Translations under genes and position numbers: made by a program
Source: Streptococcus sp. oral taxon 058 str. F0407
GTDB lineage: Bacteria; Bacillota; Bacilli; Lactobacillales; Streptococcaceae
Length of the DNA: 35,862 bases
Assembly (NCBI RefSeq): GCF_000235485.1
Contig: NZ_JH378886.1
Coordinates: 1-35,862 of the forward strand
Direction of reading: 5' to 3'
The notes under the pieces: model-generated
Seen by the model: the letters and a program-made list of their open reading frames with translations, nothing else
Database searches by the model: none
Told to the model about the DNA's origin: nothing
In this document: positions 1 to 10,023 of the stretch, one piece after another
Numbering within the stretch: position 1 is the stretch's first letter
Layout: each line of letters starts with the position of its first letter

Positions 1-5
1 AAGAA

Positions 6-194
6 ATGAAGAAGGTTTTAGGATATTTTTTAGTATTTGTTTTTCTATTTTTGATGAATATTTTCATCTTTAAGATACTAGCAACCATGGGATTTCAGCT
101 GACAATGAGTGAAAAGAGTTATATTGTACCACCGCTATTTTCGATTATCGTTTTGTACATGATTGACAAAAGAATTAGGAAGAAAAAGAAATAA
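6..194 (+). CDS. Small two-helix basic membrane protein, unknown function
   Basis: A 62-residue ORF with two hydrophobic stretches (about residues 5-27 and 40-54), joined by a short polar loop and ending in a strongly basic tail (RIRKKKK). This layout suggests two membrane helices with a cytoplasmic positive tail. I do not recognise the family. Small proteins of this shape are common among bacteriocin immunity proteins of streptococci, but nothing here proves that role. Only five bases precede the ATG, so neither the ribosome binding site nor an alternative upstream start can be judged. A hairpin follows the stop, so it is probably transcribed separately from comA. Confidence 0.5.
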   Translation: MKKVLGYFLVFVFLFLMNIFIFKILATMGFQLTMSEKSYIVPPLFSIIVLYMIDKRIRKKKK

Positions 195-204
195 ATATAT
201 ATTT

Positions 205-235
205 TAGGTAGGACGCTTGTTCTGCCTATTTTCTT
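205..235 (+). terminator. Rho-independent terminator after the small membrane ORF
   Basis: Arms 205-213 (TAGGTAGGA) and 220-228 (TTCTGCCTA) pair over 9 bp with two G-T wobbles around a six-base loop, followed by TTTTCTTT. It would separate the upstream ORF from comA. Confidence 0.5.
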
Positions 236-245
236 TGACAAAAAG

Positions 246-277
246 TGCTGTTTAGGCATGGATATTGTTTTTTCAGA
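246..277 (+). promoter_or_regulatory. ComE-box-like direct repeat upstream of comA
   Basis: TGCTGTTTAGG (246-256) fits the left half of the ComE-binding consensus as I remember it, TNYWVTTBRGR. After an 11-bp spacer a weaker right half, TTTTTTCAGA (268-277), agrees at 6 of 10 positions. A possible -10 TAAAAT lies at 308-313. In pneumococcus phosphorylated ComE activates comAB through such a site, so the position is as expected. The assignment rests on consensus recall only. Confidence 0.55.
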
Positions 278-358
278 AATAATTCCCTTATTTCTTCTTC
301 GTTTGGTTAAAATAATCTTACAAAGTTTTTAAGAGATTATTAGAAAAAGGAGATGGAT

Positions 359-2512
359 ATGAAATTTGGGAAAAGGCACTATCGTCCCCAGGTGGATCAG
401 ATGGATTGCGGTGTGGCTTCCTTGGCCATGGTATTTGGCTACTACGGTAGTTATTACTCCTTGGCTCACCTACGAGAATTAGCCAAGACGACCATGGATG
501 GGACGACGGCTTTGGGGCTTGTAAAGGTGGCAGAGGAGATTGGCTTTGAGACGCGGGCTATCAAGGCGGATATGACGCTCTTTGACTTGCCAGATTTGAC
601 CTTTCCTTTTGTGGCTCATGTGCTCAAGGAAGGTAAATTGCTCCACTACTATGTGGTGGTAGGTCAGGATAAAAAGTCCATTCATATCGCTGATCCAGAT
701 CCTAGTGTCAAGCTGACTAAGGTTTCCCGTGAGAGATTTGCGCAAGAGTGGACAGGGATCAGTCTCTTTATGGCGCCATCTCCAGACTATAAACCCCATA
801 AGGAGAAAAAACAGGGGCTCCTATCTTTCTTGCCAATCTTACTCAAACAGCATGGCTTAATTACCAATATCGTCCTAGCGACACTCTTGGTAACCCTGAT
901 TAACATTGTGGGTTCTTATTATCTTCAGTCTATCATTGATACCTATGTGCCAGACCAGATGCGTTCGACACTGGGCATCATCTCTATTGGGCTGGTCATC
1001 GTCTATATCCTCCAGCAGATCTTGTCCTACGCGCAGGAGTATCTCTTACTTGTTTTGGGGCAACGTCTGTCAATTGATGTGATTTTGTCCTACATCAAGC
1101 ATGTTTTTCACCTGCCCATGTCCTTTTTTGCGACACGCAGGACAGGGGAAATCGTGTCTCGTTTCACGGATGCTAACAGTATCATTGACGCGCTAGCGTC
1201 GACCATTTTATCTATCTTTTTGGATGTGTCGACGATTTTGATTATTTCGCTTGTCTTGTTTTCACAAAATATGACACTCTTCTTCATTAGTCTACTTGCG
1301 CTTCCCATCTATACAGTGATTATCTTTGCCTTTATGAAGCCGTTTGAAAAGATGAATCGGGATACCATGGAAGCCAATGCGCTTCTGTCTTCTTCTATCA
1401 TCGAGGACATCAACGGTATTGAGACCATTAAGTCTTTGACCAGTGAAAGTTCACGCTATCAAAAGATTGATAAGGAATTTGTAGCTTATCTGAAAAAATC
1501 CTTTACCTACAGTCGGGCAGAAAGCCAGCAAAAGGCACTGAAAAAACTTGCCCAGCTCCTGCTCAATGTTGCCGTTCTCTGGATGGGAGCTATTCTCGTC
1601 ATGGATGGGAAAATGAGTTTGGGCCAGCTGATCACTTATAATACCCTGCTTGTTTACTTTACCAATCCTTTGGAAAATATCATCAACCTGCAAACCAAAC
1701 TTCAGACAGCGCAGGTTGCCAATAATCGCTTAAATGAGGTTTATCTAGTAGCTTCGGAGTTTGAGGAGAAGAAAACGGTCGAAGATTTGAGTATGATGAA
1801 GGGAGAGATGACTTTCAATCAGGTTCACTACAAGTATGGCTATGGTCGAGATGTTTTGTCGGATATCAATTTGACCATCCCGCAAGGGTCTAAGATGGCT
1901 TTCGTGGGGATTTCAGGGTCAGGTAAGACCACTTTGGCCAAGATGATGGTTAATTTTTACGACCCAAGTCAGGGAGAGATTAGTCTGGGTGGTGTCAATC
2001 TCAATCAGATTGACAAAAAGGCCTTGCGCCAGTACATCAACTATCTGCCTCAACAGCCCTATGTCTTTAACGGAACGATTTTGGAGAATCTTCTCCTTGG
2101 AGCCAAAGAAGGGACGACACAGGAGGATGTTCTGCGAGCAGTCGAGTTAGCTGAGATTCGGGAAGATATTGAGCGCATGCCATTGAATTACCAGACAGAG
2201 TTGACTTCGGACGGAGCTGGAATTTCTGGCGGACAACGGCAGCGAATCGCTCTAGCGCGTGCTCTTTTAACGGATGCACCTGTTTTGATATTGGACGAAG
2301 CGACTAGCAGTTTGGATATCTTGACGGAGAAGCGGATTGTGGATAATCTTATGGCACTAGACAAGACCTTGATTTTCATCGCCCACCGCTTGACCATCGC
2401 TGAGCGGACAGAGAAGGTTGTTGTTTTGGATTAGGGCAAGATTGTCGAAGAAGGAAACCATGTAGACTTGCTTGCCCGAGGTGGATTTTATGCCCATTTG
2501 GTCAATAGCTAG
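359..2512 (+). pseudogene. comA: Competence peptide exporter/protease ComA, interrupted by an internal TAG
   Basis: ComA exports competence-stimulating peptide and cleaves its double-glycine leader in the membrane. Visible domains are an N-terminal C39 peptidase (C17, H96, D112), six membrane helices (about 160-450) and an ABC ATPase with Walker A GISGSGKT (517-524), signature ISGGQ (622-626), Walker B D646-E647 and H-loop H676. The start at 359 has AAGGAG six bases upstream; the ATG at 353 directly abuts it. Codon 692 (2432-2434) is TAG. The same frame continues for 25 codons of normal ComA ending to TAG at 2510, giving the usual 717-residue length if codon 692 were CAG (Gln). The product is therefore 691 residues, with all ATPase core motifs but no C-terminal 26 residues. 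Function could be lost or only reduced; sequencing error is also possible. comB follows after 12 bp. Confidence 0.9.
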
Positions 2513-2524
2513 AAAGAGGAGAAG

Positions 2525-3874
2525 ATGAAACCAGAATTTTTAGAAAGCGCAGAGTTTTACCATCGTCGTTACCATAATTATTCCAGTCGAGTGATTTTAC
2601 CCATGTCAATTCTGCTCGTGTTTTTACTTGGCTTTGCAGTCTTTGCAGAGAAGGAGATTAGTTTGTCTACCAGAGCGACTGTCGAACCTAGTCGGATCAT
2701 TGCCAACATCCAGTCGACTAGCAATCAACGCATTGTGGCCAATTATCTAGAAGAGAACAAACTAGTCAAGCAGGGTGATCTACTCGTTCAGTACCAGCAA
2801 GGGGCGGAAGCTGTTCAAGCTGAAGCATACGCCAATCAGTCGGAGATGTTAAAGGATCAAAAAAAGCAGTTGGGTTATTTGCAATCCAGTTTGAAAGAGG
2901 GGAGTGATCAATTTCCAGAGGCGGATAAGTTTGGATATCAGGAGATGTTTCGAGATTATCTCAGCCAAGCTAGTAGTCTTAGGAGCAATGTTTCGCAGCA
3001 AAATGCCAGCATCTCCTCGCAGAATGCGGCAGCAAGTCAGAGCCAGGCCGAAATTGGCAATCTTATCAGCCAAACGAAGGATAAAATTCGAGATTACAAA
3101 ACAGCTAAGTCGGCGATAGAAACAGGAGCTCAACTGGATAGTCAAAATGCAGCCTACTCATTTTATCAAACCTATAAAAACCAAGCTGGAGAAGATCCGC
3201 AAGCTAAATCGCAAGTGATTGCACAGGTGGATGCACAAATCGCCCAGCTAGAGTCTAGCTTAGCTACTTATCGTGTGCAATATGCAGGTTCTGGAGCTCA
3301 ACAAGCCTACGCAACGGGACTGGATAGTCAACTGGAATCGCTCAAGTCTCAGCACTTAGTTAAAGTCGGTCAGGAATTAACTCTTCTAGATCAGAAAATT
3401 TTGGAGGCGGAATCAGGTAAGAAGGTTCAAGGAGGTCTCCTAGATAAAGGGAAGATTACAGCAAGTGAGGATGGGGTGCTTCACCTTAATCCTGAGACCA
3501 GTGACTCTACCATGGTTGCAGAAGGAACCTTGCTAGCCCAACTCTACCCAGCCTTGGAAAGAGAAGGCAAAACTAAACTCACGGCTTATCTTAGTTCCAA
3601 AGATGTTGCAAGACTCAAGGTCGGTGATTCTGTTCGCTTTACTACAACCAAGGATACCAACAGAGAGCTCGTTCTTGTTTCTGCGATTACAAATATTGAT
3701 GCGACAGCTACCAAGACTGAAAAGGGAAATTTCTTTAAAATTGAGGCGGAGACCAATCTGACTTCTGAGCAGGCAGAAAGTCTTCGCTATGGTTCAGAAG
3801 GACGTCTGACGCTAATCACAGGGAAGAAAAGTTATCTGAGATACTACTTAGATCAATTTTTAAACAGAGAATAA
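2525..3874 (+). CDS. comB: Competence factor transport accessory protein ComB
   Basis: A 449-residue membrane-fusion-type accessory protein that works with ComA in export of competence-stimulating peptide. The N-terminus is cytoplasmic (residues 1-22), followed by one membrane helix (about 23-42). A biotinyl-lipoyl-like segment comes next (about 50-90), then a long Q/S/A-rich coiled coil (about 95-300) and a C-terminal beta-rich region. The sequence is recognisably ComB, though it differs from the pneumococcal protein I remember at many positions in the coiled coil. AGAGGAG precedes the ATG, and the gene sits 12 bp after the original comA stop, so the two are cotranscribed. The reading frame is intact, unlike comA. 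A strong hairpin terminator follows. Confidence 0.95.
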   Translation: MKPEFLESAEFYHRRYHNYSSRVILPMSILLVFLLGFAVFAEKEISLSTRATVEPSRIIANIQSTSNQRIVANYLEENKLVKQGDLLVQYQQGAEAVQAEAYANQSEMLKDQKKQLGYLQSSLKEGSDQFPEADKFGYQEMFRDYLSQASSLRSNVSQQNASISSQNAAASQSQAEIGNLISQTKDKIRDYKTAKSAIETGAQLDSQNAAYSFYQTYKNQAGEDPQAKSQVIAQVDAQIAQLESSLATYRVQYAGSGAQQAYATGLDSQLESLKSQHLVKVGQELTLLDQKILEAESGKKVQGGLLDKGKITASEDGVLHLNPETSDSTMVAEGTLLAQLYPALEREGKTKLTAYLSSKDVARLKVGDSVRFTTTKDTNRELVLVSAITNIDATATKTEKGNFFKIEAETNLTSEQAESLRYGSEGRLTLITGKKSYLRYYLDQFLNRE

Positions 3875-3905
3875 TGTTTGCCTTTAATGCAATATTCTGC
3901 TTTTG

Positions 3906-3937
3906 AAACTGTAAAATGTTTTGATTTTACAGTTTTT
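3906..3937 (+). terminator. Terminator of comAB
   Basis: Perfect 11-bp stem, AAACTGTAAAA (3906-3916) with TTTTACAGTTT (3925-3935), loop of eight bases, U-rich 3' side. It isolates comAB from the purine operon. Confidence 0.75.
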
Positions 3938-3964
3938 CTTAATATTAAAAGAAGGAGTTTTGCT

Positions 3965-3977
3965 ATCGTTCGCAAAT
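3965..3977 (+). promoter_or_regulatory. Candidate PurBox upstream of purC
   Basis: ATCGTTCGCAAAT matches the reverse complement of the lactococcal/streptococcal PurR box (AWWWCCGAACWWT) at 11 of 13 positions and lies just upstream of the -35. PurR activates pur genes in these bacteria in response to PRPP. This is a motif match only. Confidence 0.4.
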
Positions 3978-3979
3978 TC

Positions 3980-4008
3980 TTGCTATTTTTCTTATTTTGT
4001 AGTAGAAT
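3980..4008 (+). promoter_or_regulatory. Sigma-70 promoter of the purine operon
   Basis: -35 TTGCTA (3980-3985), 17-bp spacer, -10 TAGAAT (4003-4008). The expected start point near 4015 gives a leader of about 25 bases to the purC ATG. Confidence 0.65.
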
Positions 4009-4024
4009 GAAGTAAAGAAATACG

Positions 4025-4037
4025 AAAGGCGAACTTT
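4025..4037 (+). promoter_or_regulatory. Second PurBox-like motif overlapping the purC ribosome binding site
   Basis: AAAGGCGAACTTT agrees with AWWWCCGAACWWT at 11 of 13 positions, in the orientation opposite to the box at 3965. It overlaps the GAAAGG Shine-Dalgarno sequence of purC, so the match may be fortuitous. Confidence 0.25.
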
Positions 4038-4040
4038 AAC

Positions 4041-4748
4041 ATGTCAAAAGAATTGATCTATTCGGGAAAAGCCAAGGATATCTATACAACTGAGGATGAA
4101 AATCTTATTATTTCAACTTACAAGGATCAGGCGACTGCTTTCAATGGTGTCAAGAAGGAGCAGATTGCGGGTAAGGGAGTTTTAAATAATCAGATTTCAT
4201 CTTTTATTTTTGAGAAATTAAACACTGCTGGTGTGGCGACTCACTTTGTGGAGAAACTTTCAGACACGGAACAACTCAATAAAAAGGTTGAGATTATTCC
4301 TTTGGAAGTCGTGCTTCGCAACTATACAGCTGGTTCCTTTTCAAAACGTTTTGGCGTGGAAGAGGGCATCGCTTTGGAAACTCCGATTGTCGAATTTTAC
4401 TATAAAAACGATGATTTGGATGATCCGTTTATCAATGACGAGCATGTGAAATTCCTAAATATCGCAGATGATCAGCAAATCGCTTACTTGAAGGAAGAAA
4501 CGCGTCGTATCAATGAACTCTTGAAAGTCTGGTTTGCTGAGATTGGGCTTAAGTTGATTGACTTTAAACTGGAATTTGGTTTTGACAAGGATGGCAAGAT
4601 TATCTTGGCAGACGAATTTTCACCAGATAACTGCCGTTTGTGGGATGCGGATGGCAACCACATGGATAAGGATGTTTTCCGTAGAGGTTTGGGAGAACTA
4701 ACAGACGTTTACGAAGTTGTTTGGGAAAAATTGCAAGGTTTAAAATAA
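4041..4748 (+). CDS. purC: SAICAR synthase (phosphoribosylaminoimidazole-succinocarboxamide synthase)
   Basis: PurC ligates aspartate to CAIR using ATP to form SAICAR in de novo IMP synthesis. The 235-residue length is normal for the bacterial enzyme. The typical start YSGKAKDIY (about residues 6-14), the segment [10 protein letters not shown] (about 90-99) and the C-terminal [12 protein letters not shown] stretch (about 192-203) with the ATP-site acidic residues are all visible. It is the first gene of the operon, with a promoter about 30 bp upstream and GAAAGG as the ribosome site. A 56-bp gap leads to purL. The frame is intact. Confidence 0.97.
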   Translation: MSKELIYSGKAKDIYTTEDENLIISTYKDQATAFNGVKKEQIAGKGVLNNQISSFIFEKLNTAGVATHFVEKLSDTEQLNKKVEIIPLEVVLRNYTAGSFSKRFGVEEGIALETPIVEFYYKNDDLDDPFINDEHVKFLNIADDQQIAYLKEETRRINELLKVWFAEIGLKLIDFKLEFGFDKDGKIILADEFSPDNCRLWDADGNHMDKDVFRRGLGELTDVYEVVWEKLQGLK

Positions 4749-4804
4749 CATCTTCAAGGTCATTTGGGAACATTGCAAGAGCTGAAATAAAGGAATAAGA
4801 ATTG

Positions 4805-7800
4805 ATGGATAAACGTATTTTTGTTGAAAAAAAGGCTGATTTTCAGGTCAAGTCAGAGAGTTTGGTAAGAGAGCTCCAGCACAACTTGGGACTGACAACT
4901 TTGAAAAGTATTCGCATTGTGCAAGTTTATGATGTCTTGGATTTGGCAGAGGATTTGTTTGCGCCCGCAGAGAAACATATCTTCTCTGAGCAGGTGACAG
5001 ACCATGTCTTGGATGAAGCGGCTGTACGAGCGGATCTGGCTAACTATGCTTTTTTTGCTATCGAAAGCTTGCCTGGTCAATTTGACCAACGTGCAGCATC
5101 TTCACAAGAAGCCTTGCTCTTGCTAGGTAGCTCAAGTGACGTGACGGTCAACACAGCCCAACTTTACTTGGTTAATAAAGATATTGATGCGACTGAGCTA
5201 GAAGCGGTTAAGAACTACCTGCTCAATCCAGTTGATTCTCGTTTCAAGGATATCACAACAGGGATTGCCAAGCAGGAATTCTCAGAGTCAGATAAGACCA
5301 TTCCGAAATTGACTTTCTTTGAAAGCTATACAGCAGAAGCCTTTGCTCGCTACAAGTCCGAACAAGGGATGGCCATGGAAGTGGATGATTTGCTCTTTAT
5401 CCAAGACTACTTCAAGTCAATCGGGCGTGTGCCGACGGAAACAGAGCTCAAGGTCTTGGACACTTACTGGTCTGACCACTGTCGTCACACGACTTTTGAG
5501 ACAGAGTTGAAAAATATCGACTTCTCAGCTTCTAAATTCCAAAAGCAATTGCAGGCGACTTATGATAAGTATATTGCCATGCGTGAGGAACTAGGTCGGT
5601 CTGAAAAGCCACAAACCTTGATGGATATGGCGACTATTTTCGGTCGTTATGAGCGTGCTAATGGTCGTTTGGACGACATGGAAGTGTCTGATGAAATAAA
5701 CGCCTGCTCAGTAGAAATCGAAGTGGACGTTGATGGTATCAAGGAACCATGGCTCCTCATGTTCAAGAATGAAACTCACAACCACCCAACGGAAATTGAA
5801 CCATTTGGTGGGGCTGCTACCTGTATCGGTGGAGCCATTCGTGACCCATTGTCAGGGCGTTCTTATGTTTACCAAGCCATGCGTATCTCAGGTGCGGGTG
5901 ATATTACAGCACCGATTTCAGAAACGCGCGCTGGTAAATTACCACAACAAGTCATTTCGAAAACAGCGGCTCATGGTTATTCTTCATATGGGAACCAGAT
6001 TGGGCTTGCGACGACTTACGTTCGTGAATACTTCCACCCAGGCTTTGTAGCAAAACGCATGGAGCTAGGTGCAGTTGTCGGTGCGGCTCCTAAGGGCAAC
6101 GTTGTCCGTGAAAAACCGGAAGCAGGCGATGTGATTATTCTACTCGGTGGGAAGACTGGACGTGATGGTGTCGGTGGTGCAACGGGATCTTCTAAGGTTC
6201 AAACAGTTGAGTCTGTAGAGACTGCCGGTGCTGAGGTTCAAAAAGGGAATGCCATCGAAGAGCGCAAGATCCAACGTCTTTTCCGCAATGGCGATGTTAC
6301 TCGTCTTATCAAGAAGTCCAATGACTTTGGAGCAGGTGGTGTCTGTGTGGCTATCGGTGAATTGGCAGATGGTCTTGAAATCGACCTCAACAAGGTTCCT
6401 CTTAAATACCAAGGTTTGAATGGTACAGAAATTGCCATTTCTGAATCTCAAGAACGGATGGCAGTTGTGGTGCGTCCTGAGGACGTAGATGCCTTCGTTG
6501 CAGAATGTAACAAAGAAAATATTGATGCTGTTGTTGTGGCAACAGTGACTGAAAAACCAAATCTTGTCATGCACTGGAATGGTGAAACCATTGTTGACTT
6601 GGAACGTCGTTTCCTTGATACCAACGGTGTGCGCGTAGTCGTTGATGCCAAGGTGGTAGACAAGGGTGTCAAACTTCCAGAAGAGCGTAAAACAAGTGCT
6701 GAAACACTTGAAGCAGATACCCTTTCAGTTCTATCTGACCTCAACCATGCTAGTCAAAAAGGCTTGCAGACTATCTTTGATAGTTCAGTTGGTCGTTCAA
6801 CGGTTAATCATCCACTTGGTGGTCGCTATCAACTCACACCAACTGAGGCATCTGTGCAGAAATTGCCAGTTCAACACGGCGTGACTCATACTGCGTCTGT
6901 CATGGCTCAAGGGTTCAATCCATATGTGGCAGAATGGTCTCCATACCACGGTGCTGCTTATGCGGTTATCGAAGCAACTGCTCGTTTGGTGGCTACTGGT
7001 GCCAACTGGTCCAAGGCTCGTTTCTCTTACCAAGAGTATTTTGAGCGGATGGACAAACAAGCTGAGCGTTTTGGTCAGCCAGTAGCAGCTCTTCTAGGCT
7101 CTATCGAAGCACAAATCCAACTTGGCTTGCCATCTATCGGTGGTAAGGACTCTATGTCTGGTACCTTTGAAGAATTGACCGTACCACCAACCTTGGTCGC
7201 CTTTGGGGTGACGACGGCAGATAGCCGTAAGGTCCTCTCTCCTGAGTTCAAGACTGCTGGTGAAAACATCTACTACATACCAGGTCAAGCCTTGGCACAA
7301 GAAATTGACTTTGATCTTATCAAGTCTAATTTTGCTCAATTTGAAGCCATCCAAGCTGATCACAAAGTAACATCTGCATCAGCTGTCAAATATGGTGGTG
7401 TCCTTGAAAGCTTGGCTCTTGCTACCTTTGGAAACCATATCGGTGCAGAGGTTATCTTGCCTGAACTTGAAACAGCTTTGACAGCTCAATTGGGCGGATT
7501 TGTCTTCACCTCTCCTCAAGAAATCGCTGGAGTGGAGAAAATCGGTCAAACAAGCGTAGACTTTACACTCCTTGTCAACGGTGTGAAGCTAGATGGACAG
7601 AAACTTGACAGTTCCTTCCAAGGAAAACTGGAAGAGGTTTACCCAACTGAATTTGCCCAATCTAAAGAATTGGCTGAAGTGCCAGCTGTCGCTTCTAATG
7701 AACTCATCAAAACCAAGGAAACTATTGAAAAACCAGTGGTTTACATCCCAGTCTTCCCAGGAACCAACTCAGAATATGACTCAGCTAAGGCCTTCGAAAA

Positions 7801-8530
7801 AGAAGGTGCAGAGGTTAACTTGGTACCATTTGTGACCTTGAATGAAGAAGCTATTGTCAAGTCAGTTGAAACCATGGTTGACAATATAGGCAAGGCAAAC
7901 ATTCTCTTCTTTGCAGGCGGATTCTCAGCTGCAGACGAGCCAGATGGATCAGCTAAGTTTATTGTCAATATCCTTCTTAATGAAAAAGTGCGTGTAGCCA
8001 TTGATAGCTTTATCGCTCGTGGTGGCTTGATTATCGGTATCTGTAATGGATTCCAAGCCCTCGTCAAATCAGGTCTTCTTCCATACGGAAACTTTGAGGA
8101 TGCCAGCAGTACGAGTCCAACCCTCTTCTACAATGATGCCAACCAGCACGTGGCTAAGATGGTGGAAACTCGGATTGCCAATACCAACTCACCATGGTTG
8201 GCTGGAGTGCAAGTGGGTGATATCCATGCCATCCCAGTATCGCATGGTGAAGGGAAGTTTGTCGTGACGGCTGAGGAATTTGCAGAGCTCCGTGACAATG
8301 GACAAATTTTCAGCCAATACGTGGACTTCGAAGGCAAACCAAGTATGGATTCTAAGTACAATCCGAATGGTTCGGTAAATGCCATCGAAGGAATTACCAG
8401 CAAGAATGGTCAAATCATCGGTAAAATGGGCCACTCAGAACGTTATGAAGACGGTCTTTTCCAAAACATTCCAGGAAATAAAGACCAGCACCTGTTCGCG
8501 TCAGCTGTGCGTTATTTCACAGGGAAATAA
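4805..8530 (+). CDS. purL: Phosphoribosylformylglycinamidine synthase, large single-chain form
   Basis: This 1241-residue enzyme converts FGAR to FGAM with glutamine as ammonia donor and ATP. It is the single-chain type. An N-terminal domain is followed by two AIR-synthase-like halves carrying SDHCRHTTF (about residues 222-230), KNETHNHPTEIEPFGG (about 321-336) and SIGGKDSMSG (about 778-787). A class I glutaminase domain begins near residue 975, with nucleophile C1080 in GICNG. I take ATG at 4805 as start; a TTG directly before it would add one residue and is unlikely. An AAAGGAA ribosome site lies upstream. Firmicutes such as Bacillus use separate PurS/PurL/PurQ; the fused form is usual in streptococci. 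Confidence 0.97.
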   Translation: MDKRIFVEKKADFQVKSESLVRELQHNLGLTTLKSIRIVQVYDVLDLAEDLFAPAEKHIFSEQVTDHVLDEAAVRADLANYAFFAIESLPGQFDQRAASSQEALLLLGSSSDVTVNTAQLYLVNKDIDATELEAVKNYLLNPVDSRFKDITTGIAKQEFSESDKTIPKLTFFESYTAEAFARYKSEQGMAMEVDDLLFIQDYFKSIGRVPTETELKVLDTYWSDHCRHTTFETELKNIDFSASKFQKQLQATYDKYIAMREELGRSEKPQTLMDMATIFGRYERANGRLDDMEVSDEINACSVEIEVDVDGIKEPWLLMFKNETHNHPTEIEPFGGAATCIGGAIRDPLSGRSYVYQAMRISGAGDITAPISETRAGKLPQQVISKTAAHGYSSYGNQIGLATTYVREYFHPGFVAKRMELGAVVGAAPKGNVVREKPEAGDVIILLGGKTGRDGVGGATGSSKVQTVESVETAGAEVQKGNAIEERKIQRLFRNGDVTRLIKKSNDFGAGGVCVAIGELADGLEIDLNKVPLKYQGLNGTEIAISESQERMAVVVRPEDVDAFVAECNKENIDAVVVATVTEKPNLVMHWNGETIVDLERRFLDTNGVRVVVDAKVVDKGVKLPEERKTSAETLEADTLSVLSDLNHASQKGLQTIFDSSVGRSTVNHPLGGRYQLTPTEASVQKLPVQHGVTHTASVMAQGFNPYVAEWSPYHGAAYAVIEATARLVATGANWSKARFSYQEYFERMDKQAERFGQPVAALLGSIEAQIQLGLPSIGGKDSMSGTFEELTVPPTLVAFGVTTADSRKVLSPEFKTAGENIYYIPGQALAQEIDFDLIKSNFAQFEAIQADHKVTSASAVKYGGVLESLALATFGNHIGAEVILPELETALTAQLGGFVFTSPQEIAGVEKIGQTSVDFTLLVNGVKLDGQKLDSSFQGKLEEVYPTEFAQSKELAEVPAVASNELIKTKETIEKPVVYIPVFPGTNSEYDSAKAFEKEGAEVNLVPFVTLNEEAIVKSVETMVDNIGKANILFFAGGFSAADEPDGSAKFIVNILLNEKVRVAIDSFIARGGLIIGICNGFQALVKSGLLPYGNFEDASSTSPTLFYNDANQHVAKMVETRIANTNSPWLAGVQVGDIHAIPVSHGEGKFVVTAEEFAELRDNGQIFSQYVDFEGKPSMDSKYNPNGSVNAIEGITSKNGQIIGKMGHSERYEDGLFQNIPGNKDQHLFASAVRYFTGK

Positions 8531-8542
8531 AAGGTATAAAAA

Positions 8543-9985
8543 ATGACATACGAAGTAAAATCTCTTAATGAAGAATGTGGTGTTTTCGGTATCTGGGGGC
8601 ATCCAGATGCTGCTAAATTGACCTATTTTGGTCTCCACAGTCTTCAGCACCGTGGTCAGGAGGGGGCAGGAATCCTCTCCAATGATCAGGGACAATTGAA
8701 GCGTCATCGTGATATGGGGCTTTTGTCAGAAGTGTTCAGAAACCCAGCTAATTTGGATAAATTGACAGGATCTGCTGCTATTGGGCATGTGCGTTATGCG
8801 ACTGCTGGCGAAGCTTCTGTAGATAACATCCAGCCTTTCATTTTTCGCTTTCATGATATGCAGTTTGGACTTGCTCACAACGGAAACCTGACCAATGCCG
8901 AATCGCTCAAGAAAGAATTGGAACAAAGAGGAGCTATTTTCAGTTCAACTTCGGACTCGGAAATCTTGGCTCACCTCATTCGTCGGAGTCACAATCCGAA
9001 CTTGATGGGTAAAATCAAGGAAGCACTCAGTCTCGTCAAAGGTGGCTTTGCTTATATCCTGCTATTTGAGGACAAGCTGGTTGCGGCCCTTGACCCTAAT
9101 GGCTTCCGCCCTCTTTCAATTGGGAAAATGACCAACGGAGCGGTAGTGGTTTCCTCCGAAACCTGTGCTTTTGAAGTTATTGGTGCTGAGTGGATTCGAG
9201 ATGTGAAACCAGGAGAGATTGTTATTATTGATGACAATGGCATCCAGTATGATAGTTATACGAATGATACCCAGCTGGCAATCTGCTCTATGGAGTATAT
9301 CTACTTTGCCCGCCCTGACTCCAATATCCATGGTGTCAATGTCCATACGGCACGGAAACGTATGGGAGCCCAATTGGCGCGTGAATTCAAGCATGAAGCG
9401 GATATCGTGGTTGGTGTGCCAAATTCCTCGCTGAGCGCAGCTATGGGATTTGCAGAAGAATCTGGTCTGCCAAATGAAATGGGTCTTATCAAGAATCAAT
9501 ACACGCAACGCACCTTTATCCAACCGACTCAAGAATTGCGGGAGCAAGGGGTGCGGATGAAACTGTCTGCTGTTTCGGGTGTCGTTAAAGGCAAACGTGT
9601 GGTGATGGTGGATGATTCCATTGTTCGTGGGACAACCTCTCGCCGTATCGTTCAGCTTTTGAAAGAAGCAGGTGCGTCTGAGGTTCACGTTGCGATTGGT
9701 AGCCCTGCCCTAGCGTATCCATGTTTCTACGGGATTGATATCCAGACGCGTCAGGAGCTGATTGCTGCCAATCATACGGTTGAAGAAACCTGCCAAATCA
9801 TTGGTGCGGATAGCCTGACCTATCTTTCGATTGATGGCTTGATTAACTCCATCGGGATTGAAACAGATGCACCGAATGGTGGTCTCTGTGTCGCTTACTT
9901 TGACGGCGATTACCCAACACCTCTTTACGACTATGAAGAAGAATACCGTAGAAGTTTGGCTGACAAGACCAGTTTTTACAAATAG
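8543..9985 (+). CDS. purF: Amidophosphoribosyltransferase
   Basis: PurF makes phosphoribosylamine from PRPP and glutamine, the committed step of the pathway. It has 480 residues. C12 follows an 11-residue propeptide and should become the N-terminal nucleophile after cleavage, as in the Bacillus-type enzyme. The glutaminase motifs RYATAG and HNGNLTN are present, as is the PRPP loop VVMVDDSIVRGTT (about residues 353-365). The Bacillus enzyme binds a 4Fe-4S cluster through four cysteines, the last two in a CxxC. Here C449 is present, but the partner position 452 is tyrosine (CVAY), so a complete cluster site is doubtful. It starts 12 bp after purL. Confidence 0.96.
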   Translation: MTYEVKSLNEECGVFGIWGHPDAAKLTYFGLHSLQHRGQEGAGILSNDQGQLKRHRDMGLLSEVFRNPANLDKLTGSAAIGHVRYATAGEASVDNIQPFIFRFHDMQFGLAHNGNLTNAESLKKELEQRGAIFSSTSDSEILAHLIRRSHNPNLMGKIKEALSLVKGGFAYILLFEDKLVAALDPNGFRPLSIGKMTNGAVVVSSETCAFEVIGAEWIRDVKPGEIVIIDDNGIQYDSYTNDTQLAICSMEYIYFARPDSNIHGVNVHTARKRMGAQLAREFKHEADIVVGVPNSSLSAAMGFAEESGLPNEMGLIKNQYTQRTFIQPTQELREQGVRMKLSAVSGVVKGKRVVMVDDSIVRGTTSRRIVQLLKEAGASEVHVAIGSPALAYPCFYGIDIQTRQELIAANHTVEETCQIIGADSLTYLSIDGLINSIGIETDAPNGGLCVAYFDGDYPTPLYDYEEEYRRSLADKTSFYK

Positions 9986-10023
9986 ATGGATAAAGACTCT
10001 CCATGAAAGGAAAGGAAGAGAAG

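Noticed and set aside
6140..6574. Minus-strand ORF of 144 codons inside purL
   Set aside because: It lies fully inside a well-conserved gene on the other strand and has a low-quality composition; a coding shadow.
9116..9688. Minus-strand ORF of 190 codons inside purF
   Set aside because: Shadow of purF; histidine/threonine-rich with no recognisable motif or ribosome site.
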